The position numbers were made by a program, and so were the translations under genes. Positions 1 through 9,861 of a DNA stretch of 64,000 nt are shown here, piece by piece; the stretch's first letter is position 1, and each line of letters begins with the position of its first letter. Source of the DNA: Undibacterium sp. (GTDB lineage: Bacteria > Pseudomonadota > Gammaproteobacteria > Burkholderiales > Burkholderiaceae_D). Below the pieces are notes generated by a model. The model saw only the letters and a list, made by a program, of their open reading frames with translations. It was not told where the DNA came from and ran no database searches. The stretch spans positions 56,115-120,114 of the forward strand of contig JAUSNO010000001.1 of NCBI GenBank assembly GCA_030645915.1, in the 5' to 3' direction.

Positions 1-2231
1 ATCCAGTACAGTCCAAATACGATCAGTGCATACGGCAGCATCGATAAAGCGTCAGCATTGATGCCCGCAAAGAACGGGTTATTCGCGCTGGCCCAGTCGC
101 CGATTTTCTTGTCGAAATCGGTCAGGATACCTGCAGTGAAGGCAATCACGATACCGCCTAAGGCACCGCCTGCGATATAGCCCGATGCCAGCAAGGTGCC
201 AGAACCGCTGTCGCCAGCCGCCTGCTTTTCTTCTTCAGTCAGGTTCTTGTTGTGTTCGAGCTTGTTATTGCGTCTGTCGACCAGCCAGCGGATCATGCCG
301 CCAATGAAGAGCGGTGCAGAGGACGAGAGCGGCAAATACACACCGACCGCGAACGCCAGTGAAGGGATGCCCGCCATTTCCAGTACTAATGCGATCATCA
401 CGCCAAATAGCACCAGGGTCCACGGCAACTGCTGATCCAGAATGCCTTTGATGATGTAAGACATCAGTACGGCTTTTGGTGCATCATATTTTTTAACTTC
501 GGTGCCATCGGGGCGCTTGTTGTAGGCGCCATTGATACCCGGGTCAACCAGGTACACCACTTTGCCGGCATTGTCGACCAGGTATTTGCCAGCAGGGCCG
601 CCGACCGTGTCGCTCTTGTGCCAGACCTTGTACGTGCCTTTGTCTTGCTCGGCTTGCGGGCCTTGCAGCTGGGCGGTGTCAGTCAGTTTGGAGGCATCGG
701 TCATCAAGCTAGGGGCGACCTGCGCAGCCGGTACGTAGACCGTGCCGGCATCATTCAGCTTGAGCAGAATCGGGCCGAGGATCAGGGCAGAAGATAAGGC
801 GCCGGCCAGAATTGCATACTGCTGCAAGCGCGGTGTGGCACCGAGGATGTAGCCGGTTTTTAAATCCTGTGAAGTGGTGCCGGCATTGCTGGAGGCGATA
901 CAGACTATCGCACCGACTGACAAGGCGGTAACGTAATACTGACCACCAGTCCAGCCCATGATCAAAAAGATCAGGCAGGTGAACAGCAGTGTCGCCACCG
1001 TCATGCCGGAGATAGGGTTGGAGGATGAGCCGATTTCGCCGGTCAGGCGTGAAGACACGGTGGCGAACAGAAAGCCGAATACCAGGATCAGCAATGCGCC
1101 GAGCAGATTCATGTGTAGCGGCGTGGCGAAAGTGATGACGGCGATGATCGCCAGTGCACCGATGACGACCCATTTCATCGGGATGTCTTCATCGGTACGC
1201 AGGCGCTTGGTGGTCAGGTTTGCTGCACCTTTGCCCAGGCCGGACAAGCCAGCCGACAAGCTGCGCCAGATGGTAGGCATGGCGCGCACCAGACTGATCA
1301 GGCCGCCGGCAGCGACTGCACCTGCGCCGATATACAGTACATAAGCGCTGCGTATATCATGCGGGCTCATGTCGCTAATGAGTTTAACGCCCGGGCTCAG
1401 CGGCACAGTAAGTGAATCACCAAAGAACTTGATCATCGGGATGAGCAACAGATACGACATCACGCCACCTGCCGCCATCACGGAGGCAATTTTGGGGCCG
1501 ATGATGTAGCCAACGCCAAGCAATTCAGGCGACACTTCGGCGCCGATGGAGCCGGCTTTCAGCGGTGCGCCGAAGGCGACTTCTGGTGTATCTTTCCAGC
1601 CCTTGAAGGCGACGTTGACGACTTTGTACAAGAGGCCAATACCAAAGCCGCCGAAGATGATGGCCGCGCGCTTGCTGGCCTCATCTTGTGCATGCGGGTT
1701 GCTGCTTTCGCCAGCGGCGGCGCGGGATGAGTCGGTGGCGGCGGCTTTTAATACTTCGGCGCAGGCGGTGCCTTCCGGATATTTGAGCTCGCCATGCTTC
1801 TCGACGATCATGGCGCGGCGCATCGGGATCATCAGCAAGATACCTAACAATCCACCAAGCACGGCGACCAGCGCCACGCGTGAGATTTCCAGATCAAAGC
1901 CGAGGATCAAAATGGCTGGCATTGTCACACCAAGACCAAAGGCAATCGATTCACCGGCGGACCCAGCGGTTTGGGTAATGCTGTTTTCGAGTATCGTCGA
2001 GTCTTTGCCGCCCAGCTTATTAATCAGGCGGAAAAAGGTGATGGCAATCACGGCGACAGGGATCGATGCGCTGACGGTCAGGCCGACTTTAAGCACCAGA
2101 TACAAGGACGATGCACCAAAAATCATCCCTAGAACGACACCCATGACAAGTGCGCGTATGGTGAATTCAGGTAAGTTGGCTGAGGCGGGGATGTAAGGCT
2201 TAAAAGCGGGGGCGGAAGTTTCTGGTGGCAT
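1..2231 (-). CDS. OPT-family oligopeptide transporter, C-terminus cut by window edge
   Basis: Reading the minus strand from an ATG at 2231 gives an uninterrupted frame of about 743 codons to the window edge, so the C-terminus is missing. The protein begins MPPETSAPAFKPYIP and continues with many hydrophobic helices, including FTIRALVMGVVLGMIFGASS, and with the stretch SITQTAGSAGESIAFG. Both are typical of the OPT family, which imports oligopeptides or metal-chelates by proton symport in the inner membrane. A hydrophilic insert of about 80 residues sits near 560-640. An AAGGTAG ribosome site lies 6 nt before the ATG. Substrate is unknown; family assignment is firm. Confidence 0.88.
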   Translation of the reverse strand, partial: MPPETSAPAFKPYIPASANLPEFTIRALVMGVVLGMIFGASSLYLVLKVGLTVSASIPVAVIAITFFRLINKLGGKDSTILENSITQTAGSAGESIAFGLGVTMPAILILGFDLEISRVALVAVLGGLLGILLMIPMRRAMIVEKHGELKYPEGTACAEVLKAAATDSSRAAAGESSNPHAQDEASKRAAIIFGGFGIGLLYKVVNVAFKGWKDTPEVAFGAPLKAGSIGAEVSPELLGVGYIIGPKIASVMAAGGVMSYLLLIPMIKFFGDSLTVPLSPGVKLISDMSPHDIRSAYVLYIGAGAVAAGGLISLVRAMPTIWRSLSAGLSGLGKGAANLTTKRLRTDEDIPMKWVVIGALAIIAVITFATPLHMNLLGALLILVFGFLFATVSSRLTGEIGSSSNPISGMTVATLLFTCLIFLIMGWTGGQYYVTALSVGAIVCIASSNAGTTSQDLKTGYILGATPRLQQYAILAGALSSALILGPILLKLNDAGTVYVPAAQVAPSLMTDASKLTDTAQLQGPQAEQDKGTYKVWHKSDTVGGPAGKYLVDNAGKVVYLVDPGINGAYNKRPDGTEVKKYDAPKAVLMSYIIKGILDQQLPWTLVLFGVMIALVLEMAGIPSLAFAVGVYLPLSSSAPLFIGGMIRWLVDRRNNKLEHNKNLTEEEKQAAGDSGSGTLLASGYIAGGALGGIVIAFTAGILTDFDKKIGDWASANNPFFAGINADALSMLPYALIVFGLYW

Positions 2232-2351
2232 TTTTCTACCTTATTGTGGTGGCAAAAGCAGGTCTGCAGTATTTTGTACGACAGCCTGGCTCAATGTATA
2301 AGACGCCCCATGTCTCCGGTAGCGTCTGATCAAGATTTTGATTTCGTGCAT

Positions 2352-2374
2352 TATCACGCTTTTTACGCGTGATA
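2352..2374. other. Small perfect hairpin between the OPT and MFS genes
   Basis: TATCACGC and GCGTGATA form a perfect 8-bp inverted repeat around a 7-nt loop. It lies just beyond the stop of the MFS gene and upstream of the OPT gene, both on the minus strand. No U-tract follows on the minus strand, so it may be a weak terminator or an operator for the OPT gene. Confidence 0.35.
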
Positions 2375-2388
2375 GGCAATCGCAGATT

Positions 2389-3690
2389 TCAGCTCACCGT
2401 TGCTTCATCATGCTTGCTCACGCCAGGTAATACCTTGATGGCTCGGATTACCGGATTTTTCCACGCTACCAGCGCCAGTATCAGCGCGCCGACACCGGCA
2501 AAAGCAAGCGAGTAGCGCAGGCCCAGATGCTCACCGACCCAGCCGCCGATTAAGGCGCCGGGACCCGCCGGCAGCAGTATCAGCCAGCGCATGGTACTGG
2601 TCATGCGCCCCAGCATGGGTTCAGGCGTGACGGCTTGACGCAAGGCCAGGAAATTGATGAAGATCAGCACTCCGCCGACAGAGAAGCAGGCCAGCATCAG
2701 TGCAAAGGCGGCTACGCCCCAGGCATTCGCCGGTGCCAGCGCCAGCAAAATCCAACCGAGGCCGCATACGGTAACGCCCACCACCATGCATGGCCCAGGC
2801 CCAAGATCGCGGCTGATGCGATGGCCGTACAGGCTGGCGAGAATAGTACCGACGCCCATGCCCATATAACTGAGGCCGACCGCCTGCTCCGATAAGCCAA
2901 GTGTGCGGGTGGCGAACAAAATCTGTACCACCAGGGCCGCGTGGTAAAAAAGTTGCCACATGCCGACTGTCATTGCCAGTGCGATCAGCAATGGCTTGTT
3001 GGAGACGAAGGCCACACCGGCTTTCAGATCGCGCCAGAAGTGGGCATCTGCACGGATCGGGCGGTTTTCGACAATCTTGACGCCGCGTAAAATCGCTGCC
3101 GAGGCCAACAGCAAAATCGCGTCGGCCAATAAGGCCAGTGGTGCGCCCAGTAATTTGATCAGGGCGCCAGCGGTGGCTGGCCCGGCTACTTCAGATCCCG
3201 AGGTGGCCAGTGCATTCTTGGCATACGCTTCTACCAGACGCTCTCTGGGCACAATTTGAGTCAGAACGATTTGCGCTGCGGTGCCCGCCGTAGTATTTAC
3301 CGCACCGATCAAAAAGCCGACCGCATATAGCCAGCTCATCGTCAACCAGCCCATCCACCATGCCAGCGGTACACTGGCGACGCCGACGGCGATCAGGCTT
3401 TCGCCAACGATATAGACCGGTAACTTGCGCACCCGATCAAGCCATACCCCAGACGGCAGCGACAGGATGACAAACGGCAAAGTCTCCATGAAAATCAACA
3501 AGCCCATTTGCGTCGGGCTGGCATGCAGCAGGACCGCAGCGGTTAACGGCAGCGCCAGCAAGGTGATTTGTGCACCGAATGAACTGATGAGTATGGATGT
3601 CCAGAGGCGGCGATACACCAGGTCGCGCAACAGATCGTTTGGCGGGAGTGAAAAAGGCAGCGAGAGTTTTTGTAAGAGCAGTGTGAGCAT
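2389..3690 (-). CDS. MFS transporter, probable exporter
   Basis: A 433-aa polytopic protein with about 12 hydrophobic segments. The segment GVWLDRVRKLPVYIVGE (about residues 81-97) matches the loop 2-3 signature of the major facilitator superfamily. The overall layout resembles the MFS_3/EntS-like exporters of siderophores or drugs. The gene stands alone, convergent with nothing and divergent from the exonuclease gene. No good ribosome site precedes the chosen ATG. Substrate cannot be inferred from the context. Confidence 0.85.
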   Translation of the reverse strand: MLTLLLQKLSLPFSLPPNDLLRDLVYRRLWTSILISSFGAQITLLALPLTAAVLLHASPTQMGLLIFMETLPFVILSLPSGVWLDRVRKLPVYIVGESLIAVGVASVPLAWWMGWLTMSWLYAVGFLIGAVNTTAGTAAQIVLTQIVPRERLVEAYAKNALATSGSEVAGPATAGALIKLLGAPLALLADAILLLASAAILRGVKIVENRPIRADAHFWRDLKAGVAFVSNKPLLIALAMTVGMWQLFYHAALVVQILFATRTLGLSEQAVGLSYMGMGVGTILASLYGHRISRDLGPGPCMVVGVTVCGLGWILLALAPANAWGVAAFALMLACFSVGGVLIFINFLALRQAVTPEPMLGRMTSTMRWLILLPAGPGALIGGWVGEHLGLRYSLAFAGVGALILALVAWKNPVIRAIKVLPGVSKHDEATVS

Positions 3691-3974
3691 GGAGTTAATT
3701 TAACCTATTTGTCTGCCATCTTCAAACGACAGAATGACTTTGTGCCTGCCGGTGTTGAATTCAAGCCTGATCGTCAGGAGAGTACGGGAATACTTTGTTG
3801 TTGATGCCGCAGTCGAACGGAGCTACTTCATCTGATGGCGTTAAAAAGTCTGTTCAACGGATACAATAGTAATTCGCATCCGGGCGCCTTGAATGAAATT
3901 GATATTGGAATCAATTAACGGCGTAAAGATTGAGTGATAATCCTAGATTTAGTTCCTGCAGGATAGTAAAAAAT

Positions 3975-4844
3975 ATGTTTGAAAAACCCATAGTCATGAT
4001 CGACTTTGAAACCACGGGGATGAGTCCCGATCAAGGCGACAGAGTCACCGAAGTGGCGGCTTTACGCATTGTCGGTGGCGAGGTGGTGGACAGGTACGTT
4101 ACCCTGATTAACTGCAATATCCGCATACCATCGTTTATCACGCAACTGACCGGGATTACGCAGGCGATGGTGAACAAGGCGCCAGCCGCAAGTGAAGTGA
4201 TTCCTGAGCTGCTCAGGTTTATAGGTACTGATACCCTGGCGGCACACAATGCCAGCTTCGATGAGAAATTTCTGCAGGCAGAAAGCCAGCGTTTGGGGTT
4301 GTGGTCTGCACATGGCGGTTTGATCTGTTCGGTGAAGTTAGCGCGCCGGGTGTTCCCGGGTCAGGATAGCTATTCGTTGGGACGGCTGGCGGCTTCGCTG
4401 GGAATCCGTTTCAAGGGCACGGCACATAGGGCTGAAGCCGATTCAGAAGTCGCATCGGCCTTGCTGTTGCATATCGCTGCGCATCTGGGCGAACGTTACG
4501 CCATTCGCAGCGTTGATCCAGACATGCTGCAACAGATCAATAAACTCACTGCAGCGAAGGTGCCAGCCTATCTGGAAAAGTATCTCACGCCGCCAGAGAC
4601 AGCTGCTGTCAGCCAGCGCAAAAATACAAAAGCGAAGAAGTCTGCCGGACCGCAACGTTTTCGCCATTACAAAGGCGGCATCTACGAGCTGGTATGCGAG
4701 GCAACGCAGGAGTCGGATCTGAGTCCCGTGATCGTGTATCGTTCCCATAACGGCAGTATCTGGACCAGGCCGAAATCGGTTTTTTTCGAAGCGATAGAAG
4801 TTGGTGGTGTAATGATGCAACGGTTTGCAGCAATTGATGATTGA
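3975..4844 (+). CDS. 3'-5' exonuclease, DnaQ-like, with C-terminal DUF1653
   Basis: A 289-aa protein if it starts at the ATG at 3975, which has AGGATAG upstream. An in-frame TTG at 3930 would add 15 residues and is less likely. The N-terminal half carries the DEDDh exonuclease motifs: DFETTG (residues 10-15, metal-binding D and E), AHNASFD near residue 95, and HRAEAD near residue 155. The C-terminal 60 residues (RFRHYKGGIYELVCEA onward) match DUF1653, a small domain often found alone. The fusion suggests a DNA or RNA trimming role, probably repair or maturation. It overlaps nothing and is followed after 25 nt by the binding-protein gene. Confidence 0.85.
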   Translation: MFEKPIVMIDFETTGMSPDQGDRVTEVAALRIVGGEVVDRYVTLINCNIRIPSFITQLTGITQAMVNKAPAASEVIPELLRFIGTDTLAAHNASFDEKFLQAESQRLGLWSAHGGLICSVKLARRVFPGQDSYSLGRLAASLGIRFKGTAHRAEADSEVASALLLHIAAHLGERYAIRSVDPDMLQQINKLTAAKVPAYLEKYLTPPETAAVSQRKNTKAKKSAGPQRFRHYKGGIYELVCEATQESDLSPVIVYRSHNGSIWTRPKSVFFEAIEVGGVMMQRFAAIDD

Positions 4845-4869
4845 TTTACCTCTCTTTAAAGGAATGAAA

Positions 4870-5700
4870 ATGAATCGACCTAACGATGTGGTACGCCAGT
4901 TTTTCCGCTGGGGCGTTCTGGGATTACTGTTGTCGGGCCTGAGCATCTCTGTGCATGCAGAAGATGTCTTGCGGCTATCCACCACCACCAGCACGGAGAA
5001 TTCGGGTTTGCTCAAGGTCTTGCTACCAGTGTTTGAAGCCAGGTATCACATCAAGGTACATGTTATTTCTGTCGGCACCGGCAAGGCGCTGGAACTCGCC
5101 AAGAATGGCGATGTTGATGTGACCTTGGTCCATGCCAGAGCTGCCGAAGACAAGTTCATCGCAGAAGGCCATGGCGTGAACCGGCGTGACGTGATGTACA
5201 ACGATTTCATTATTGTCGGGCCGACGGAAGATCCTGCGGGCGTTAAAGGAAGTAAGGACGTGATCGCGGCGATGAAGAAAATTACCGCCAGCAAAGTGAG
5301 ATTCATTTCACGCGGCGATAATTCTGGCACGGATCAGATGGAGCAAGCCTATTGGAAAGAAGCCGGCGTGAAGCCGGAAGGGCGTGCCTATGTATCTGCC
5401 GGCGTCGGGATGGGTGAAGTCCTGACGATGGCAGCGCAAATGCAAGGGTACACGCTGACTGACCGCGCCACCTACGGCGCGTACCGCGCCAAGACTGGCC
5501 TTGCAGTGCATGTGGAAGGTGATGCGAAGATGTTTAATCCTTATGGCATCATCGCAGTCAATCCGGCCAAATATAAGGACATCAATTTTCGTGGCGCGAA
5601 TTTGCTGATTGAGTGGATGACCTCAGCCGAAGGGCAGCAAAAAATTAATGAATTTAAAGTCGATGGGCAGCAATTGTTTTTTTCGTCTTTTAAAAAATAA
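4870..5700 (+). CDS. TupA-like tungstate/molybdate ABC substrate-binding protein
   Basis: A 276-aa periplasmic protein. The ATG at 4870 is preferred because AAAGGA lies about 7 nt upstream. A signal peptide (VLGLLLSGLSISVHA) precedes the mature start EDVLRLSTTTSTENSGL, and STTTSTENSGLL is the hallmark N-terminus of TupA-type oxyanion-binding proteins. The PBP fold continues through SRGDNSGTDQMEQAYW. No permease or ATPase gene is adjacent, so the partner TupBC must lie elsewhere. The following xdhC gene, for molybdenum-cofactor enzyme maturation, fits a molybdate or tungstate role. Confidence 0.85.
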   Translation: MNRPNDVVRQFFRWGVLGLLLSGLSISVHAEDVLRLSTTTSTENSGLLKVLLPVFEARYHIKVHVISVGTGKALELAKNGDVDVTLVHARAAEDKFIAEGHGVNRRDVMYNDFIIVGPTEDPAGVKGSKDVIAAMKKITASKVRFISRGDNSGTDQMEQAYWKEAGVKPEGRAYVSAGVGMGEVLTMAAQMQGYTLTDRATYGAYRAKTGLAVHVEGDAKMFNPYGIIAVNPAKYKDINFRGANLLIEWMTSAEGQQKINEFKVDGQQLFFSSFKK

Positions 5701-5708
5701 GAAAATCA

Positions 5709-5772
5709 ATACGCATACCCCATGCGGCCTGCAGACCAATAATGGCCTGCAGGCCGCACCGGTATTGCGCTA
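5709..5772. repeat. REP-like hairpin, copy 1 (divergent)
   Basis: An imperfect inverted repeat. The left arm reads TACGCATACCCCATGCGGCC and the right arm reads back as AGCGCAATACCGGTGCGGCC. An inner perfect CTGCAG pair closes the stem. It shares the ACGCA..ACCCCATGCG core with four other intergenic hairpins of the window. It lies in the gap between the tupA-like gene and xdhC. Confidence 0.65.
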
Positions 5773-5797
5773 TGTGTTTTGATATGAGTGGATAAAG

Positions 5798-6787
5798 ATG
5801 GATAGTATTGATCTGGAAGTGCTGAAGACTTGTGACCTGTGGATAAAAACAGGTCGCCAGTGCGCGCTGGTGACGGTCGTGAAAACCTGGGGCTCCAGCC
5901 CGAGGCCAGAAGGGGCGACTTTAGCCATTTGTGAAGATGGTAGAGTGGTCGGCTCGGTGTCTGGCGGCTGCATAGAAGACGATTTGATCGAGCGGGTGCG
6001 CAATGAAGGCATAGCGCGGACTACACCCGAAATCGTGACCTACGGCATCACCGCCGATGATGCGCATCGTTTCGGTTTGCCCTGCGGCGGAACGATACAG
6101 CTGGCGATAGAGCCGCTGGCTGAAAAAAGTAAAATCGACGAATTATTGCACCGTTTGCAGGCGCATGAATTGGTGGCGCGCCAATTGGAGTTAAGCACTG
6201 GTGACGTCAGTCTGGAACCTGCCGCGGCTGGATTAAGCCTGCAGTTATCTTCTACGACCTTAACGACGGTACACGGCCCACGTTGGCGTCTGTTGATCAT
6301 CGGTGCCGGGCAGTTGTCGCGCTTTCTAGCCAGTATTGCCATCGGTATGGATTATCACGTGACAGTGTGTGATCCGCGCGAAGAATATCGAGACGGCTGG
6401 CAAGTGGAGGGCGTGCAAGTCGTGCATGCCATGCCCGATGATATCGTGCTGGAAATGTGCCTCGATAGCCGCAGTGCGGTAGTGGCACTGACGCACGACC
6501 CTAAATTGGATGATCTGGCCCTGATGGAAGCATTGAAGTCCGATGCCTTCTATGTCGGCGCCATCGGCTCGCGGGTGAATAATGCCAAGCGGCGTGAACG
6601 TCTGAAAGAATTCGATTTGACGGACATTGATCTTGCCAAATTGCACGGGCCGATTGGCTTGTATATCGGCAGCAAAACGCCAGCCGAAATTGCCATTTCC
6701 ATTCTGGCAGAAATGACGGCGGTCAAAAACAAGGTGTTGCTACCGCGTGAAGTCAGTATCGAGCACGTCAAAAATCTGGCGACTTAA
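5798..6787 (+). CDS. xdhC: XdhC family protein, molybdenum cofactor insertion
   Basis: A 329-aa protein with the two-domain XdhC/CoxI layout. The N-terminal domain contains VKTWGSSPRPEGATLAI and GSVSGGCIEDD (residues about 28-60). A CGG motif follows in GLPCGGTIQLAIEP. The C-terminal Rossmann domain starts at LLIIGAGQLSRFLA (about residue 167) and contains YVGAIGSR. Family members bind the sulfurated molybdenum cofactor and deliver it to xanthine-dehydrogenase-type enzymes. No xdhAB genes are in the window. The neighbour upstream is an oxyanion-binding protein, consistent with molybdenum metabolism. Confidence 0.88.
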   Translation: MDSIDLEVLKTCDLWIKTGRQCALVTVVKTWGSSPRPEGATLAICEDGRVVGSVSGGCIEDDLIERVRNEGIARTTPEIVTYGITADDAHRFGLPCGGTIQLAIEPLAEKSKIDELLHRLQAHELVARQLELSTGDVSLEPAAAGLSLQLSSTTLTTVHGPRWRLLIIGAGQLSRFLASIAIGMDYHVTVCDPREEYRDGWQVEGVQVVHAMPDDIVLEMCLDSRSAVVALTHDPKLDDLALMEALKSDAFYVGAIGSRVNNAKRRERLKEFDLTDIDLAKLHGPIGLYIGSKTPAEIAISILAEMTAVKNKVLLPREVSIEHVKNLAT

Positions 6788-6923
6788 CAGCGTTTATCAC
6801 CATTCTTTTCTGATGGAAATCAAAGACGCTGAAATATCGCCCGCGGTTTTGCCTATAAAACACAGAATTGATGCTTGAAATCGCGTAAAATCCCACCCAA
6901 TATCAATCCGGCAGGGGAATTAC

Positions 6924-7490
6924 ATGAGCATCAAATCAGACAAATGGATACGTCGTATGGCGCAAGAACACGCCATGATAGAGCCATTTTCTCCAGGGCA
7001 GGTACGCGAAGAAAATGGTCAAAAAATTGTTAGCTATGGTACTTCTTCGTATGGCTACGATATTCGTTGCGCTGATGAATTCAAGATTTTTACCAATATC
7101 AATAGCACCATTGTTGACCCTAAAAATTTCGATGAAAAATCTTTTGTTGATTTCAAAGGCGATGTTTGTATCATCCCGCCTAATTCATTTGCACTGGCCA
7201 GAACTATCGAGTATTTCCGCATTCCACGCAGCGTGCTGACGATTTGCCTGGGTAAATCTACCTATGCCCGCTGTGGCATCATCGTCAACGTGACACCTTT
7301 TGAACCGGAGTGGGAAGGCTATGTCACCCTGGAGTTTTCCAATACAACGCCATTGCCTGCCAAGATTTATGCGGGTGAAGGTTGCGCGCAGGTCCTGTTC
7401 TTTGAAAGCGACGAGATCTGCGAAACCTCCTACAAGGACCGTGGCGGTAAATATCAAGGTCAACGTGGCGTGACTCTGCCTAAAGCCTGA
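6924..7490 (+). CDS. dcd: dCTP deaminase
   Basis: A 188-aa protein, the usual length of bacterial Dcd. It starts [13 protein letters not shown] and carries [18 protein letters not shown], the catalytic region [10 protein letters not shown], and [20 protein letters not shown]. It converts dCTP to dUTP for dTMP synthesis, which links it functionally to thyA and folA at 16.8-18.1 kb. An AGGGGAA ribosome site precedes the ATG. It appears monocistronic. Confidence 0.95.
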   Translation: MSIKSDKWIRRMAQEHAMIEPFSPGQVREENGQKIVSYGTSSYGYDIRCADEFKIFTNINSTIVDPKNFDEKSFVDFKGDVCIIPPNSFALARTIEYFRIPRSVLTICLGKSTYARCGIIVNVTPFEPEWEGYVTLEFSNTTPLPAKIYAGEGCAQVLFFESDEICETSYKDRGGKYQGQRGVTLPKA

Positions 7491-7638
7491 CCCTGGATTA
7501 TTTTCTCCGAAGTGCTGAATGTGATGTGCGATTAGTGATTTCTTGCTATTTATTTTTGTAAAAAAGTAAATATTGCCTATACTGGCTTTGCAGCTTGTCG
7601 ATAAGTTAATCTCACACGTCGTTCACACTGGAGAAATA

Positions 7639-8367
7639 ATGAATAGTCTTGATCAGCACGATCAGAAAATGGCGTTTCCCGAATTGCAGCGCCGTCGTTT
7701 TCTTGTGTCATCGGCCAGTATTGCCATCGGATGCGCAATGGGAAGTTTTCCTGCCATTGGCAATGCCGCCACCGTGCATGTATTGCCCGCACTGCCATAT
7801 GCCGATGACGCGCTGGCGCCGGTTATTTCTTCGAATACGATCAGTTTTCATTACGGCAAGCACCATAAAGGCTATGTCGATAATCTCAATAAACTGATCG
7901 TCGCTAGCGATTTTGCTGACATGAGCCTGGAGAAAGTGATCCTGGCGAGCGCCGGACAGGCCGAAAAGAGCGCCATTTTCAATAATTCAGCGCAAATCTG
8001 GAACCATACATTTTACTGGCGCAGCCTGCGTGCCAATGGCGGTGGTGAGCCGCCGGCAGCCTTGAAGCAAAAAATTGAAGCATCATTTGGCAGCGTAGAA
8101 GCGTGCAAGAAAGAATTGGCTGCAGCCGCTATGGGGCAATTTGGCAGCGGTTGGGCATGGCTGGTGCAGGAGGGCGACAAGCTTAAGGTCGTGAGAACGG
8201 CGAATGCTGAATTGCCGCTGACAAAAGGGCAGAAACCTTTGCTGACTATCGATGTCTGGGAACATGCCTACTACCTTGATTACCAAAATAAACGCGCCGA
8301 TTATGTCAATGCGGTGCTGGATAAATTAATCAATTGGGGATTTGCGGCAGATAATCTTGCCGCATAA
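7639..8367 (+). CDS. sodB: Fe/Mn superoxide dismutase with Tat-type signal peptide
   Basis: A 242-aa protein with start at the ATG at 7639 preceded by GGAGA. The mature part is a standard Fe/Mn-SOD, with metal ligands visible in [18 protein letters not shown] and DVWEHAYY and the conserved GSGWAWLV. Unlike cytoplasmic SodB it has an N-terminal extension of about 45 residues. That extension contains [20 protein letters not shown] followed by GNAAT, a twin-arginine signal and cleavage site. This predicts export of the folded metalloenzyme to the periplasm. An intrinsic terminator overlaps the stop codon. Whether the metal is Fe or Mn cannot be told by eye. Confidence 0.9.
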   Translation: MNSLDQHDQKMAFPELQRRRFLVSSASIAIGCAMGSFPAIGNAATVHVLPALPYADDALAPVISSNTISFHYGKHHKGYVDNLNKLIVASDFADMSLEKVILASAGQAEKSAIFNNSAQIWNHTFYWRSLRANGGGEPPAALKQKIEASFGSVEACKKELAAAAMGQFGSGWAWLVQEGDKLKVVRTANAELPLTKGQKPLLTIDVWEHAYYLDYQNKRADYVNAVLDKLINWGFAADNLAA

Positions 8368-8392
8368 AAAACGGACTTTGGTCCGTTTTTTT
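8366..8392. terminator. Bidirectional intrinsic terminator between sod and the DUF1501 gene
   Basis: AAAACGGAC and GTCCGTTTT form a stem around TTTG and are flanked by A- and T-runs on both sides. It can therefore end both the plus-strand sod transcript and the minus-strand DUF1800-DUF1501 transcript. Confidence 0.85.
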
Positions 8393-8403
8393 CTAACGAG
8401 TCC

Positions 8404-9849
8404 TTAGCTCATGAAGCCAAGATTGCGATTGGTGAAATTAGTAATATTGGGGAAGACATCATTGATCTGGGTAGCGCTGAGACCAAACCAGTTAGCTAGC
8501 GTCGCACCATACTGATCGACCGAAAATTGTGGCAGTAAGCTTCCCGATCCTACGTCCTGTGCATGCTTTAAGCCTGTGACAGGAAAGTCACCGTAAATAT
8601 TTTTACCCTTGACCGCACCACCAACAATAAAGTGGTGAGAACCCCATCCGTGATCGGTGCCGTCACCATTGCTGGTAAAGGTGCGGCCGAAATCAGACGC
8701 GGTAAATAGCGTGACCTGATTACGTAAGTCTGTCCCCTGTAAATTTCCCATCATGGTATCGAAGTAGGCAATCGCATGTGAGATTTTTGCCAGCAGATCT
8801 GCTTGGCTAGCGCGTTGAAAATCGTGGGTATCGAATCCGCCCATGCTGACAAAAAAGACCTGGCGTTGTGCACCCAAGGCGCTGCGCCCGGCGATGATAC
8901 GTGCCACAGTCTGCAGCTGCACTGCCAATGCATTGTTGGCAAGCGCACCAGTGTTGGGATTGGTGTACTGGGTTGGATTAGGTACGCCAGCTGGCCCTGC
9001 CACTGCCATCGATGGGCTTAGCAGGCTTTGTGCGCTGATGGAGCGGTTGGTGACGGTAGCATGTTCTTTTTGGAATAGATTGAGGTTATTGGCAGTGATA
9101 ATATTTTTAAGTGGATTGGTTCCGGCGGTTGCGCCAAACAGCGTACCGGTGAGGCCTCCGATGGGTACTGCGCCCGAAGAGTTCACTTGATATTGATTGA
9201 CCGTTTTACCTGCCAGAAAGACTGCATTGCCAGAAGCGGAGATCGATGTAAATATTGGATTGGCATTGTTTGCCGCCATCAAATCTCCCATGCGACCGCC
9301 CCAGCCATAAGCTGCACCTTCTGGCGCATAAGCTTGCCATAAGGATTGCTGGTCATTATGAGAAAATAATTTCGGCGGAAGAATGACACTCTTGGCTTTA
9401 TATTGATCCAGTGATGTCGGCATCACTAAAGGGCCAACGTTGCTGATGACCGCCGCACGACCGCTATCGAATAGACCTTTCAGTTCGACCAGGTTTGGAT
9501 GCAGTGCAAAGCTTCTACCCGCCTGGCTGGTGACCGGAACGATGGGCAGTACACCACCTGCCGCACCGACTGCCGGCAGGGCGATAGACCCTGCTTCGTT
9601 CGTGGTACGTATGCTTAAGTATTGTGTCCAGGAAGTGCTGTCGGTGGCAAGCACGGTATTGGCATGGTCGTTCGCGCCAAACATGAACAGGCATACCAAT
9701 GCCTTGTAACCGCCAGGGGCATTTTGGGCGGCTGCCGATGCGACTGTCGCCAGATTGAGCGCGAATGGTGCGCCGGCAACGCCTACTGCGGATAGCATGG
9801 ATGACATGCGTAAAAATTCGCGGCGCGACGCGTTGATTTTGTTGGTCAT
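8404..9849 (-). CDS. DUF1501 family protein, Tat-exported
   Basis: A 481-aa protein with a twin-arginine leader (ASRREFLRMSSMLSA, then a hydrophobic run to about residue 40). The body has FMFGANDHANTVLATD, MGGFDTHDFQR, LFTASDFGRTF and DHGWGSHHFIVGGAV. These are the conserved DUF1501 blocks, related to the alkaline-phosphatase/sulfatase-like fold with metal-binding D and H residues. The biochemical role is not established. It is the second gene of a two-gene unit, 12 nt after the DUF1800 gene, a pairing seen widely in proteobacteria and planctomycetes. Confidence 0.88.
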   Translation of the reverse strand: MTNKINASRREFLRMSSMLSAVGVAGAPFALNLATVASAAAQNAPGGYKALVCLFMFGANDHANTVLATDSTSWTQYLSIRTTNEAGSIALPAVGAAGGVLPIVPVTSQAGRSFALHPNLVELKGLFDSGRAAVISNVGPLVMPTSLDQYKAKSVILPPKLFSHNDQQSLWQAYAPEGAAYGWGGRMGDLMAANNANPIFTSISASGNAVFLAGKTVNQYQVNSSGAVPIGGLTGTLFGATAGTNPLKNIITANNLNLFQKEHATVTNRSISAQSLLSPSMAVAGPAGVPNPTQYTNPNTGALANNALAVQLQTVARIIAGRSALGAQRQVFFVSMGGFDTHDFQRASQADLLAKISHAIAYFDTMMGNLQGTDLRNQVTLFTASDFGRTFTSNGDGTDHGWGSHHFIVGGAVKGKNIYGDFPVTGLKHAQDVGSGSLLPQFSVDQYGATLANWFGLSATQINDVFPNITNFTNRNLGFMS

Positions 9850-9861
9850 GATGTCTCCGGC

